64,000 nucleotides of DNA from Algoriphagus sp. (GTDB taxonomy: Bacteria > Bacteroidota > Bacteroidia > Cytophagales > Cyclobacteriaceae): positions 107,907 to 171,906 of the forward strand of contig NZ_JAMWZB010000005.1 in the NCBI RefSeq assembly GCF_024305035.1, written 5' to 3'. Under the pieces are notes generated by a model. The model saw only the letters and a list, made by a program, of their open reading frames with translations. It made no database searches and was not told where the DNA came from. Shown here one piece after another: positions 33,384-42,490 of this stretch (its first letter is position 1; every line of letters starts with the position of its first letter). The position numbers and the translations under genes are program-made.

Positions 33384-36167
33384 CTAGAAGTTTGATAATT
33401 GGAGTCTTTCGAGTTCGGCTGGCTGTACCCATTGGCTGAGTTGCTCCAAAGCTCCGGTGGCATAATTGTCCAGTCCAAGTTCTCGGGCTAATCTTACTTT
33501 TTTGATCCAAAGTAAAGGGTCTTGATTGAATTCGGTAGCTGCATTTACCAATTCGTAAGCTTTCAGCGGATCATTTTCTATACTCGCAGCGGACCAGATC
33601 AGAGGACTCAAAAACGGATTGCTTGTCAACTCATCTCCAATTTCCAGAGCCTCCATCAAAGCATTCACCGATTTCTGGTTTTTGAAGTCTGGATTGGAAA
33701 GAAAGGTCTGAAGGGCCGGAGATTCTCCTCGAAATTCTTGGATGGATCTGCCCAAACTTTCCAATTGATCTCGATTTAACCCGTGGGCCTTAAAGGCTAA
33801 GACACGTACTGCCAAATCACTTTTTAATTCCTCAGAGGCGAGCTGATTCCATTGATTAAAAGCGACCTCCGGGATCAATTGGTGGATTTTTCGAATTATT
33901 TCCAGATACTGTCGCAAATTTTCGTCTGAATCGAGGAAAAAATCGGGGATTTCAAGATTATATTTTTCTCTCATTTCAAGCGCTTTTTCAGCATACCCTC
34001 CCAGCGTCAAAATAATCCAATGATGAGGTTTAAATGCTTGAAAACCTTTTTCTTCTGCGGCAATTAGTTCTCGTGAAGCGCGGGAAAAATCAGCCTGCTG
34101 TGCTAAAATGCTGGATGAAAGATGCAAGAAATAACCCGCATCGCCGGGATTTCGAAAGGCTAATCCGTTGAGGTTTTTTACCGCATCTGTGATCCTCCCC
34201 GCACCAAGGCTTCGGATAACAGCGGTTTCTTGAAGTGACATGATGTAATCTGCCATGTTTGGACTTGTCCAGAGCGAATCCAGCATAGCGAGATCTCGCT
34301 CAGGCTGATTAAAATCCTTGATTGAGAAAATATTCCGCCAGGAAGCTTGAACCAGCATAGGGCTGTTTTCAGATTCTATTTTTTCTCGTAAATCTGAGAG
34401 GAGGGATTCCTCCGGAAAATTGCCAAGTACATTTTGACGAGCCAGTTCATTGATTAATTCAGGGATTGCCTCTGGATTTTCGATTTCTGACTCATGCTTA
34501 CCTGATTTGATGGAAAGCGCTGTAAAATTACTTTTCGAAATAGGGTCAGCGTTACCTTCAAGGAGATTTAGGGCATCTTGGATTCGATTGACTTTGGTAT
34601 AGAATAGCGCCAGATTGTTTTTAATCCGGTGATCTTCGGGGAAATACCGAAGTCCATTTTCCAAATAATAAATCGATTCAAAAATTTTGTTTTCGCGATG
34701 CAATCTATCGGCAAGTAAAAGGATATTATCCACTTGGGGCGCCTCTGAAAAACTTTCCTCCAAATGTTGCTTGGCTAATGTAGGCTGATTTAATTCGAAG
34801 AGAAGCTGGGCGGTGGTATTTTTTGCTTTGGGATTGTTTCGGTATCCAGACCAAGCGTTTTCATAGATAATACTGGCTTCGAGTTTCTGCCCACTTCGGT
34901 AATAATAATCCCCCAATATCTGATTGCTGAGTGCTTGGGCTTGTACTCCCACAATTCCTTCGGTAAAAGCAATAATGACGAGCATGGAAATCATCCCACC
35001 AATTCTGAGGTGGTAATAGGGAAGCGAAAAGGGCTTAAAAATAATTTTGTCTATTGCTTTTCCGCTATCCATGATGGAAAGAAAATTGGTAAAGAGATAA
35101 ATCAAAAAGAAAAGGGAAAAGCCGATTTGGCTGTAAACGAGCACATGTTTGAGGAGTTCTTTCCCAGGTTGATTTAGGCTAAGATCCAGTCGCCATATCA
35201 ACCAAAGGGTTAACCCAAAACCTAAAAGGTAGAGTGCTTTCAGCGTGAAACTGGAAGCAATCAAATCTAGTCCTGATTTTGTTTTGACATCAAGGGTGAT
35301 CCAACCCAGTATTCCGATCGGAATTAGCAAAAGCAAGGGGTTGAAAATTGGAATTAAAGCAAATGGCGTTTCCCGAAAACTCAAAAGAATGTTTCCCAGA
35401 AACAGGAGATAACTAATGCCTAAGATTAAAATCTGAAGGGAAACCCGAAAGGTTAGTTGTCGATTGGCTCGGGAAATCAAAATATAACTACCTGAAATCA
35501 GTCCGTGACCATTCCAAAATAGCCAAGCGCAGGCGAGTATTACAAGTGGAATTAAGGCATGCTCCTCCAAATAAATTGAAGCATCCTGGATTCCACTTTC
35601 GCGAATCATCACCGCAAGAGCCGCTCCCGTAAGCAGTAAATTTGTCAACAGGCGAATTGGAAAGCTCACATTTCCTCCTCGAATATGAAAAAAAACCGGT
35701 CCGGCAAAACTACCACAAATCGCCAAAATCAGTGCGTAATTGCTACTTGGTCGGCCAATATTTAATCCGTTTAAGTTGGAGAGTGTCAGGACAAGGATCC
35801 AGCTTATTCCAAATGCCAGAAAATAGAACTTCTTAAATTCGGAAACTAAACTGAGCAGCACAGCAATCAACACCCAGGTTAACATCCCGAAAAATAAGCT
35901 CTCTTGATGATGGTAAAGAGTAGGCAGGGATTTGAATTCTTGAAAAATCAGGTAATTGTCCACTAGTATCGGAAAAGAAATTGGGCCCATCTGCACCCAG
36001 TCAAACGGAATGGCTACCGTATCCAAAAAACTGACTGGAACTACGGTTTGGAAGGTCGCCGGTGAAAAGAGCAGTTGATAATACGCAAAAAGCCCTCCGG
36101 TAATACTGAGTAGGAGGGCAGGAACTAGCATGGCGTACCTAGAGCTTTCTTTTTTTCTCAAGTTCAT
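33384..36167 (-). CDS. Large polytopic membrane protein with C-terminal TPR region
   Basis: A 927-residue protein. Residues 10-420 hold roughly 10-12 hydrophobic segments. From about 430 onward the protein is soluble and helical with TPR-like units ('LGDYYYRSGQKLEASIIYENAW', 'PEDHRIKNNLALFYTKVNRIQDALN'). I do not recognise a named family; similar membrane-TPR proteins are common in Cytophagales. It lies 2 bp downstream of gatC and 62 bp upstream of the ABC ATPase on the same strand, so co-expression is likely. No catalytic motif is visible. Confidence 0.75.
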   Translation of the reverse strand: MNLRKKESSRYAMLVPALLLSITGGLFAYYQLLFSPATFQTVVPVSFLDTVAIPFDWVQMGPISFPILVDNYLIFQEFKSLPTLYHHQESLFFGMLTWVLIAVLLSLVSEFKKFYFLAFGISWILVLTLSNLNGLNIGRPSSNYALILAICGSFAGPVFFHIRGGNVSFPIRLLTNLLLTGAALAVMIRESGIQDASIYLEEHALIPLVILACAWLFWNGHGLISGSYILISRANRQLTFRVSLQILILGISYLLFLGNILLSFRETPFALIPIFNPLLLLIPIGILGWITLDVKTKSGLDLIASSFTLKALYLLGFGLTLWLIWRLDLSLNQPGKELLKHVLVYSQIGFSLFFLIYLFTNFLSIMDSGKAIDKIIFKPFSLPYYHLRIGGMISMLVIIAFTEGIVGVQAQALSNQILGDYYYRSGQKLEASIIYENAWSGYRNNPKAKNTTAQLLFELNQPTLAKQHLEESFSEAPQVDNILLLADRLHRENKIFESIYYLENGLRYFPEDHRIKNNLALFYTKVNRIQDALNLLEGNADPISKSNFTALSIKSGKHESEIENPEAIPELINELARQNVLGNFPEESLLSDLREKIESENSPMLVQASWRNIFSIKDFNQPERDLAMLDSLWTSPNMADYIMSLQETAVIRSLGAGRITDAVKNLNGLAFRNPGDAGYFLHLSSSILAQQADFSRASRELIAAEEKGFQAFKPHHWIILTLGGYAEKALEMREKYNLEIPDFFLDSDENLRQYLEIIRKIHQLIPEVAFNQWNQLASEELKSDLAVRVLAFKAHGLNRDQLESLGRSIQEFRGESPALQTFLSNPDFKNQKSVNALMEALEIGDELTSNPFLSPLIWSAASIENDPLKAYELVNAATEFNQDPLLWIKKVRLARELGLDNYATGALEQLSQWVQPAELERLQLSNF

Positions 36168-36169
36168 CG

Positions 36170-36454
36170 TTAAAGAACCTTCGGTACACGAAAATACTGG
36201 GCATCTCGCTTCGGTGCATTTTTGAGTGCTTCCTCATGGGCCAGATGATGGCCTACTACATCCTCACGCATATCATTGATTTCAGAGGACATGGTGGTGA
36301 GGGGTTCGATTTGTTCGGTATCAAGTTCATTAAGCTTTTCGACCCAGTCCAGAATTTGACTCATGTCCTGGGACATTTTTTCAGCACTGCTTTCATCAAA
36401 TTCCAAGCGAGCGAGATGGGCGATTTTCTTGATGGTCTGTTTATCAATATTCAT
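36170..36454 (-). CDS. gatC: Asp-tRNA(Asn)/Glu-tRNA(Gln) amidotransferase subunit C
   Basis: A 94-residue protein from the ATG at 36454; the frame extends to 36523 but that would overlap plsC and add unrelated residues. Family pattern: 'IKKIAHLARLEFDE', 'LDWVEKLNELDTEQIEP', and the C-terminal 'REDVV...NAPKRDAQYFRVPKVL'. GatC assists GatA and GatB in transamidation of mischarged tRNA; neither gatA nor gatB is nearby, as is common. Confidence 0.92.
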   Translation of the reverse strand: MNIDKQTIKKIAHLARLEFDESSAEKMSQDMSQILDWVEKLNELDTEQIEPLTTMSSEINDMREDVVGHHLAHEEALKNAPKRDAQYFRVPKVL

Positions 36455-36458
36455 ATTT

Positions 36459-37208
36459 TTATTTTTCTGAGGATTGCATTTCCATTTGATGGTCACGGTC
36501 AAGTTGGTCTTGGATAACGGCAAAGCAACGATTTTTCAGGTCTTGCTCGGAGCTTTCCTCGGTAGGATAAATGGCTTCATGGATGACCATTTTTGCTTTT
36601 TTCAAATTCAAAAGCAGTTGGCCGTCATCAGGTAAAATTAGATGATTATAGCTTAAGGTGACAGGAATTATCGGGATTTGTTTTTCAATTGCTAAACGAA
36701 ATGCACCATTTTTGAACGGAATCATTTTCGGGGGGTTTTGGGTATAAATACCTCCTTCGGGAAACAGCACAATGCTGCTTTTCTGTTCTAGTGCCAAAGC
36801 AACTCTGCGCATAGTCTCCGCTCGACTCTTGACCCGGCTCCGGTCTACTGCAATATGCAGTTTTTTGAAATAATAGCCGAAAAGCGGTACTTTCCGAATG
36901 GAGGCTTTTCCCACGAACTGAACATCCCCCGGAATAAATCCCATCATGGCAATGTCTAAATAGCTGAAATGATTGGCTAAAAAAAGGTAGGCTTTCCCCT
37001 TTTCGAGGGTAACCCGCTGATCGACGTGCACCGGTAAAAAGATGAGTGCAAAGTAAGTTTTTGCCCAGTATTGGTTGATTTTTCTTCCCATTTGTTGCCA
37101 ACTGGGAATCCAGATGCAAATCAAAAAGAATGGGAAAATAAGCAAGAAACTCAGGACAAATAAAAGCCCTGCGTAAATCGTGTAAACCCTCCTGATCAGG
37201 TTACTCAT
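36459..37208 (-). CDS. plsC: 1-acyl-sn-glycerol-3-phosphate acyltransferase
   Basis: A 249-residue membrane protein with an N-terminal hydrophobic anchor (about 8-33). PlsC motifs: 'NHFSYLD' (NHx4D), 'RSRVKSR', 'FPEGG' and 'IPIIPVTL'. It acylates lysophosphatidic acid to phosphatidic acid. The start overlaps the globin stop by 8 bp and gatC begins 4 bp after the stop, suggesting one transcript. Confidence 0.92.
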   Translation of the reverse strand: MSNLIRRVYTIYAGLLFVLSFLLIFPFFLICIWIPSWQQMGRKINQYWAKTYFALIFLPVHVDQRVTLEKGKAYLFLANHFSYLDIAMMGFIPGDVQFVGKASIRKVPLFGYYFKKLHIAVDRSRVKSRAETMRRVALALEQKSSIVLFPEGGIYTQNPPKMIPFKNGAFRLAIEKQIPIIPVTLSYNHLILPDDGQLLLNLKKAKMVIHEAIYPTEESSEQDLKNRCFAVIQDQLDRDHQMEMQSSEK

Positions 37209-37578
37209 GATTGATCATATGGTTGGCTACTTTGACGAAATAATTCATCATGAGTTCTCGCACTTCTGGCTCCAGAGACAGCTGGTCCATGGATGAGATC
37301 ATGGCATTCAACCAATGATTTCTCATTTTCCCGTCGATTTTCCATTGGAGGTGACGCATGCGTAAACGGGGATGACCGCGTTCTTCCGAATAAGTTTGCG
37401 GCCCTCCAAAAACTTGAAGCAAGAAAAGGAAAAGTCTCCGCTCGGCAGGTTTAAGATCTTGCTCTGGATAAAGTATTCGAAGAGTCTCGTTTTTGGCTAC
37501 TTCCTGATAAAATCCAGCGGCAAGTTTTCGGAGGTTATCCTCCCCGACCGCTTCATAAATGGACTGAAATGGATTCAT
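37201..37578 (-). CDS. Group II truncated haemoglobin
   Basis: A 125-residue protein of the trHb-O type: 'YEAVG' near the N-terminus, 'FLFLLQVFGGP', 'GHPRLRMRH' with the proximal His in the F helix, and the conserved Trp and Met of 'WLNAMISSMD'. It binds oxygen or NO at haem; a role in NO or redox stress is usual, but not shown here. It overlaps plsC by 8 bp. Confidence 0.9.
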   Translation of the reverse strand: MNPFQSIYEAVGEDNLRKLAAGFYQEVAKNETLRILYPEQDLKPAERRLFLFLLQVFGGPQTYSEERGHPRLRMRHLQWKIDGKMRNHWLNAMISSMDQLSLEPEVRELMMNYFVKVANHMINHE

Positions 37579-37607
37579 GAGGCAAACTTAGCAAAATCGG
37601 GAATTTT

Positions 37608-38960
37608 TTAGCTTTCCTTTTTTTTCACACGGAGCGAAGTACCTTCTGTAGAAATGACGACAATCTGTTCATCTTGATCAATAAATTCTCCTCTGGAATA
37701 GGCATCGTAAATTTCTCCCTCGATTTCTACGCGCCCACTTGGACGCAATCTTGAGTGTGCTTTGCCGGTTTTGCCCAAGAGCTGATCACTGTAAAAACTG
37801 GAAGTGTATCCTTCAGCCTTGGATTGGGTGGATGCAAGTGTAATGGTGCTGAATGCTCCCCATTGATTGACTTTTGGTGTAAGCCAAAATACCAAACCCA
37901 CTGCTGCCAATGCGGCAAGAATCACCGTGAGCAAAGCTGCAAAAAGATCAGCTGCCGGCACAAATTCAAAATTGAAGTCCTCATTGGGAAGCATTCCCAA
38001 AACCAGGCCTCCAAGAATAAATATGATCCCTAAAACACCAAAAATACTAAAACCCGGGATGACAAAGAGCTCCACGGCTAGCAATACAATACCCAATAGG
38101 AAAATGATCAATTCCCAGTTTTCTGCCAATCCATTGAGATAATAGGGGATAAAATACAAAACTGTGGCCACGATAGCAGCCAAAATGGGAAAGCCAATAC
38201 CAGGAGTTTGAAGTTCAAAATAGATGCCTCCGATGATAATTAAAATCAAAACCCCACTGATGGCCGGATTGAGAAAAAATGAGATGATCTGTTCGGTTTC
38301 CGAAACTTCATAGACGATCAATTCGGCATCTTGAATTTTTTGAGCTTCCAAAATGTCCTCAATGGATCGAACTTCTCCTTCACAAAACCCTAATTTAATT
38401 GCTTCGGAAACCGAAAGGGTCACCACTGATCCTGCCTGGGTCACCCCTTCAATTTCGAGTTTTTCATCCACCATGGCCTCGGCAATTTTGGGATCTCTGC
38501 CCTTGGCCTCGGCCGTGCTTCTCATCATGGAGCGCATGTAAGATTGATATTTGTCCGGGGCGGCCGCTCCATCGGCTCCGTTGACTACGGTTGCCGCTCC
38601 AATACTTGAACCAGGGGCCATGTATATGCTGTCACTGGCAATGGATATTAATGCCCCTGCGGAAGCTGCATCCTTATTGATAAAGGTATAAATTGGGATT
38701 TTCGATTCCAGAATCATTGTTCGGATATCGTCCGCATCGTTTACCGCACCGCCGTAGGTGTCCATTTCGATGATGATTAGGTCGGCATTGGATGCTACTG
38801 CATCTTCCAACGCAAGCCTTACCCGTCGATTCATTGCAGGATCAATGTCTCGATCAATTTTAAACGTGAAAATCTTTTTAGTTTCCTGAGTTTCCTGACC
38901 TAGTATAGTGCTGCTAATCAGTGTGAAAAGTACGAATAGGCTGAGGTAATACTTGAGCAT
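37608..38960 (-). CDS. NfeD-like membrane serine protease (ClpP-class, long form)
   Basis: A 450-residue protein from the ATG at 38960, which opens a signal peptide (FTLISSTILGQ); the frame runs open to 39071. The N-terminal domain is ClpP-like ('IIIEMDTYGGAVNDA', then Ser in 'DAASAGALISIA' as the expected nucleophile). Four to five membrane segments (about 245-370) follow, then a C-terminal NfeD OB-fold ('LLGKTGKAHSRLRPSGRVEIEGE'). The long NfeD family pairs with stomatin-like proteins in membrane protein turnover; no stomatin gene is adjacent. Confidence 0.9.
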   Translation of the reverse strand: MLKYYLSLFVLFTLISSTILGQETQETKKIFTFKIDRDIDPAMNRRVRLALEDAVASNADLIIIEMDTYGGAVNDADDIRTMILESKIPIYTFINKDAASAGALISIASDSIYMAPGSSIGAATVVNGADGAAAPDKYQSYMRSMMRSTAEAKGRDPKIAEAMVDEKLEIEGVTQAGSVVTLSVSEAIKLGFCEGEVRSIEDILEAQKIQDAELIVYEVSETEQIISFFLNPAISGVLILIIIGGIYFELQTPGIGFPILAAIVATVLYFIPYYLNGLAENWELIIFLLGIVLLAVELFVIPGFSIFGVLGIIFILGGLVLGMLPNEDFNFEFVPAADLFAALLTVILAALAAVGLVFWLTPKVNQWGAFSTITLASTQSKAEGYTSSFYSDQLLGKTGKAHSRLRPSGRVEIEGEIYDAYSRGEFIDQDEQIVVISTEGTSLRVKKKES

Positions 38961-39143
38961 AGTTTTAAACTTTGTCAAAAGATAACAACGAAAATGGTGG
39001 AATGATTGATTTTTTTGAAGAAAACACCCTAAACTCCGTTGGACCGTAGGATTTTCCCAAAATGTCCACAATCCACTTCTTTAGCATAATTCTTGTTAGT
39101 AATTTAGATTGTGCCCATTAAAAGTATTTACGCCCTTAAAATT

Positions 39144-40361
39144 ATGAGTTTCAAAAAAGCGCTTTTCTTTACCTTCGTTAGTAGTCTGTTTTCGGTGACA
39201 AGTTTTGCCGGTGAAAATTATCCTGCTCCCCTGGATTCAGTTGGGGTGGAACGAATAGGGGATAAGACTTATATTTTGCACCAAGTTGAACCCAAAGAGA
39301 CACTTTTTGCGATTTCCAGAAGGTATCAAACTCCTGTAGGAGAGATCGTGGAATCGAATGAATCACTCAAATCTGGACTTAAAATCGGGCAACAGATTCG
39401 GGTTCCGTTTATTTCCAAAGCGGCGATTCCGAGTGGAGCTAATCTTCACAAAGTAAATGCCGGTGAGACTTTGTTTGCCATTTCCAAAAAATACAATGTT
39501 TCTGTCGGAGAGTTGATGGAATGGAATCAGCTTAAAGGAAATGATTTGAGCGTAGGTCAAGCCCTTATCATCAAAAAAACCGAACCGGTACCCACAAAAA
39601 CCACAGCTCAAGCCAATTCGACTCCCGCAAAGAAGGAATTTGAGCAAGTGGAAAAGTCGTTAGCTGAGCAAAAGCAGATAATAGAGCCCAACCGCATTCC
39701 CAAGTCGGAGGAGCCAAAAGAAGAACCCAAAAAACCTGAACCGGAGAAGTCAGATTCAAAGAAAAATAATTTGAGAAAACCTGAAGAAAAATCAGCAAAT
39801 CAAAACGCTGTCTACTCGGGTGAAAACCGAAAGCCTATTGTGCCGGGAGAATGGATTTCCCATGAGGTTCAAGCCGGAGAAACCTTATTTTCACTGGCCA
39901 ATCGGTATAATGCCAAAGTAGAGGAACTCATTAATTGGAATGCCTTAAGTTCCAATAACCTTCGGACCGGACAAGTAATCAAAGTAGGCAGAGCAGCCTC
40001 TGGTCCCTCTGAAGTACCTTTGGTAGGGGAGGCGAAAGTGGTGAGTAATCCTGAAGAAATGAATCAGGTTCCTGACGGTGCGAGCAGTGGAGGATTTAAA
40101 AATATTCGGGAAACGGGTCAAGCAGAATTGATCGAGGGAACAGGCGGGCATAAGAAGTATTTGGTGCTTCATCGAACTGCTCCGGTAGGGACTATCATTC
40201 GTGTGAAAAATGAAGAAAATGATGTCACCATTTTCGCCCGTGTAGTAGGTGTATTGCCCGAAACGGGGGACAATTCCAAGCTGTTGATTAAACTTTCTCA
40301 AGCTGCATTTGATCAACTCAAAGCCGTTAATGGACGATTTCCGGTAGAGGTGATGTATTGA
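39144..40361 (+). CDS. Exported LysM-repeat cell-wall protein with double-psi-barrel-like C-terminus
   Basis: A 405-residue protein from the ATG at 39144 (signal peptide ending SFAG; the frame extends to 39111). Three LysM domains lie at about 43-88, 100-145 and 245-290, each with 'ETLFAIS/ETLFSLA' and 'GQ.I.V' ends. A Lys/Glu/Pro-rich linker separates repeats two and three. The last ~90 residues ('LHRTAPVGTIIRVKN...FDQLKAVNGRFPVEV') resemble an RlpA-like double-psi barrel. It probably binds peptidoglycan. Confidence 0.88.
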   Translation: MSFKKALFFTFVSSLFSVTSFAGENYPAPLDSVGVERIGDKTYILHQVEPKETLFAISRRYQTPVGEIVESNESLKSGLKIGQQIRVPFISKAAIPSGANLHKVNAGETLFAISKKYNVSVGELMEWNQLKGNDLSVGQALIIKKTEPVPTKTTAQANSTPAKKEFEQVEKSLAEQKQIIEPNRIPKSEEPKEEPKKPEPEKSDSKKNNLRKPEEKSANQNAVYSGENRKPIVPGEWISHEVQAGETLFSLANRYNAKVEELINWNALSSNNLRTGQVIKVGRAASGPSEVPLVGEAKVVSNPEEMNQVPDGASSGGFKNIRETGQAELIEGTGGHKKYLVLHRTAPVGTIIRVKNEENDVTIFARVVGVLPETGDNSKLLIKLSQAAFDQLKAVNGRFPVEVMY

Positions 40362-40382
40362 TTTGGGAAACTATTAAAACTT

Positions 40383-40409
40383 AAAAAGCTGCTTTGAGGC
40401 AGCTTTTTA
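40383..40409 (+). terminator. Intrinsic terminator after the LysM gene
   Basis: AAAAAGCTGC-TTTGAG-GCAGCTTTTT: a 10-bp perfect stem including the A/T flanks. Confidence 0.85.
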
Positions 40410-40483
40410 TGCTTTTAGGCAGAGCTGGCTTGAAGAGATTGAAAAACTTAAGCCAGACTCAAACTATCCTGTTTACTTGATGT

Positions 40484-41095
40484 TTGATGAGTATGAATTT
40501 TAAGCTTTCAATTCGTTTTATGATCCTGGCGTTCGGGTTGTTTGTCGCCTTGGATTCCTTGGGTCAGGAAATTCCTGGACTTGAAAATTTCAACCAGACT
40601 AGATTGGAGTATAACAAAAATGGAATGCTTATTTTGGGTTCTTGGGCTGTGGGGAATATGATTTGGGGAGGACTGGCTGCGGGAAAGGAGAGTGGAGAGT
40701 TAAAGGCTTTTCATCAAATGAATCTGTATTGGAATTCAGTTAATTTGGTGATTGCGGGATTTGGGTATTGGCAGGCCACTAAAGAAAGTCCAGGTACGGA
40801 TTTCTGGCAAACCATGGAAGCTCAACAGGGGATCGAAAAAATCTTATTGGTCAATGCTGCATTAGATGTGGCATACATGGCAGCAGGATTTTACCTGAAA
40901 GAAAGAGGACTTCGGAAATCAAACGATAGGCTGCAAGGATTTGGGAAATCAGTAATTTTGCAAGGAGCCTTCTTGATGGTTTTTGATGGGATCATGTATG
41001 GATTCCACCATGCCCATGCTCAGGAGCTTCCCGAGTTTCTTAAACAAATCACCTTGGGTCCGGCTGGAGTTTCTCTACGAATCCCCTTAAATTGA
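40484..41095 (+). CDS. Membrane protein of unknown function (DUF6992-like)
   Basis: A 203-residue protein with an N-terminal signal or anchor (about 7-26, ending SLGQ) and three to four further hydrophobic segments, including 'GMLILGSWAVGNMIWGGLAAG', 'NLVIAGFGYW' and 'VILQGAFLMVFDGIMYG'. The pattern of a 'gWa.gN' segment followed by an 'MN..WN' helix is what I recall for DUF6992. ATGs at 40484 and 40493 are both possible. No function is known. Confidence 0.7.
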   Translation: MMSMNFKLSIRFMILAFGLFVALDSLGQEIPGLENFNQTRLEYNKNGMLILGSWAVGNMIWGGLAAGKESGELKAFHQMNLYWNSVNLVIAGFGYWQATKESPGTDFWQTMEAQQGIEKILLVNAALDVAYMAAGFYLKERGLRKSNDRLQGFGKSVILQGAFLMVFDGIMYGFHHAHAQELPEFLKQITLGPAGVSLRIPLN

Positions 41096-41126
41096 TTCTG
41101 TCCAATTTTAGCATTAACAGTCAGAT

Positions 41127-41157
41127 TTGTTATTGCTGTTGCTTCGAGGTAACTTTG
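41127..41157 (+). promoter_or_regulatory. Bacteroidota-type promoter (TTG-N20-TAACTTTG)
   Basis: TTG at 41127-41129 and TAACTTTG at 41150-41157, spaced by 20 bp, match the sigma-ABfr consensus exactly. Transcription would start a few bases before the ATG at 41175, supporting that start. Confidence 0.75.
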
Positions 41158-41174
41158 TGAAGGAGTCTAATATT

Positions 41175-41732
41175 ATGAATAAGGTACACTTGTTTTTTCA
41201 TCATTTATTTCGGTTTATCTGGAATGCCATTTTTGTGATTTCCTATCCAATTTTAGCCAGTTTTGGGATAATATTTATAGGTCTTACCTGGTTCTTTTCC
41301 CAATTGTCCAAATTCTTGACGCGTTTCCGAACCGAGGGAAATAGGGAGGAGTTCAACGATCAGGAATGGCAAACTTTGCCGTATTCGGATGGTTTTTTTG
41401 AAGCCAAGCCCGTTAAGCAGATCATGTTTGGGCCTTCGGGATTTAAACTCCGAAGAGCTGATGGCGTTCCATCGGTGTTATCAGATTTTGTTTTTGGAAA
41501 TAAAGTTCGGGTAATGGAAGAGGGAATTATTCTTGAAAAATGGAACAGTTTAGAAGCTAAGGATTTACCGGATTTCAATATTTGCCTTTACAACCCGGAT
41601 GAGGACAGCCTGAGGTCCCTGACTACCATCAAATGTTTTGATTGGCATATTTCCGATCGAATTGAAAACGACCTGCTATTCAAATGGTTTGACGGAACCC
41701 AAGGGGGTGAGGTAAAGGTTTCGATTGGATGA
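41175..41732 (+). CDS. Hypothetical protein with N-terminal membrane segment
   Basis: A 185-residue protein; the start at 41175 is supported by the promoter just upstream (a start at 41127 would lie inside the -33 element). A long hydrophobic stretch spans about 5-45, one or two helices, followed by a soluble domain with 'DGFFEAKPVKQIMFGPSGFKLRRADG'. I do not recognise a family. It overlaps the TIGR02757 gene by 4 bp (ATGA), so the two are translationally coupled. Confidence 0.7.
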   Translation: MNKVHLFFHHLFRFIWNAIFVISYPILASFGIIFIGLTWFFSQLSKFLTRFRTEGNREEFNDQEWQTLPYSDGFFEAKPVKQIMFGPSGFKLRRADGVPSVLSDFVFGNKVRVMEEGIILEKWNSLEAKDLPDFNICLYNPDEDSLRSLTTIKCFDWHISDRIENDLLFKWFDGTQGGEVKVSIG

Positions 41733-42490
41733 TCCAGGATTTAAAAGAATTTTTGGATGAAAAAGTCCAACAATACAATCGTCCCGGATTTATTTCGCTG
41801 GATCCGGTGTCAATTCCTCACCGCTATTCCAAAAAACAAGATATTGAGATAGCGGGGTTTTTTGCTGCAATTTTGGCTTGGGGACAGCGAAAAACCATCA
41901 TCAATAAATGTTTGGAGCTTTTCAATTTAATGGATGATGCACCTCATGATTTTTTGATTCATCATCAAGAAGAGGATTTAAAACCTTTTTTGACCTTTAA
42001 GCATCGAACATTCAATGATATCGATACCCTTTATTTTATCCATTTTCTCAGTTGGTTTTATAAAAATCATGATTCCTTGGAGATTGCTTTTTTGAAAAGT
42101 CAAAGCCAAGACATGGAGCAGATTTTATCTTCTTTTCATGACTTCTTTTTTTCCTTACCGGATGCTCCACAGCGGACACGAAAGCATATAGCCACTCCAA
42201 AACGAAAAGCAGCCTGCAAGCGAATCAACATGTTTCTCCGATGGATGGTCAGAAATGACGGGAAGGGAGTGGATTTTGGAATTTGGAATAAGTTGAATCC
42301 CTCTCAACTCATTTGCCCCTGTGATTTGCATGTAGACCGAGTGGGAAGGAAACTGGGCTTGATTCGACGGAAACAAACCGACTGGTTGACAGCGGTTGAA
42401 TTGACTCAGGAATTGAGGAAATTTGATCCAGAGGATCCCGTAAAGTATGATTTTGCCCTTTTTGGACTAGGGATTGAGGAGAAGTTTTAA
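41729..42490 (+). CDS. TIGR02757 family protein
   Basis: A 253-residue soluble protein. It has the pattern remembered for TIGR02757 (DUF2400), a conserved family of Bacteroidota: 'KVQQYNRPGFISLDPVSIPHRYSKKQDIEIAGFF', 'AWGQRKTIINK', 'FKHRTFNDID', 'RWMVRNDGKGVDFG' and 'LICPCDLHVDRVGRKLGL'. The run of conserved Cys, Asp, His and Arg suggests nucleic-acid chemistry of the helix-hairpin-helix glycosylase kind, but this is inference. Convergent with the ATP-grasp gene, 3' ends overlapping by 4 bp. Confidence 0.85.
   Translation: MIQDLKEFLDEKVQQYNRPGFISLDPVSIPHRYSKKQDIEIAGFFAAILAWGQRKTIINKCLELFNLMDDAPHDFLIHHQEEDLKPFLTFKHRTFNDIDTLYFIHFLSWFYKNHDSLEIAFLKSQSQDMEQILSSFHDFFFSLPDAPQRTRKHIATPKRKAACKRINMFLRWMVRNDGKGVDFGIWNKLNPSQLICPCDLHVDRVGRKLGLIRRKQTDWLTAVELTQELRKFDPEDPVKYDFALFGLGIEEKF

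Noticed and set aside
37583..37590. Minus-strand TAAGTTTG as promoter of the globin gene
   Set aside because: It lies only 4 nt from the start codon and lacks a -33 TTG; probably chance.
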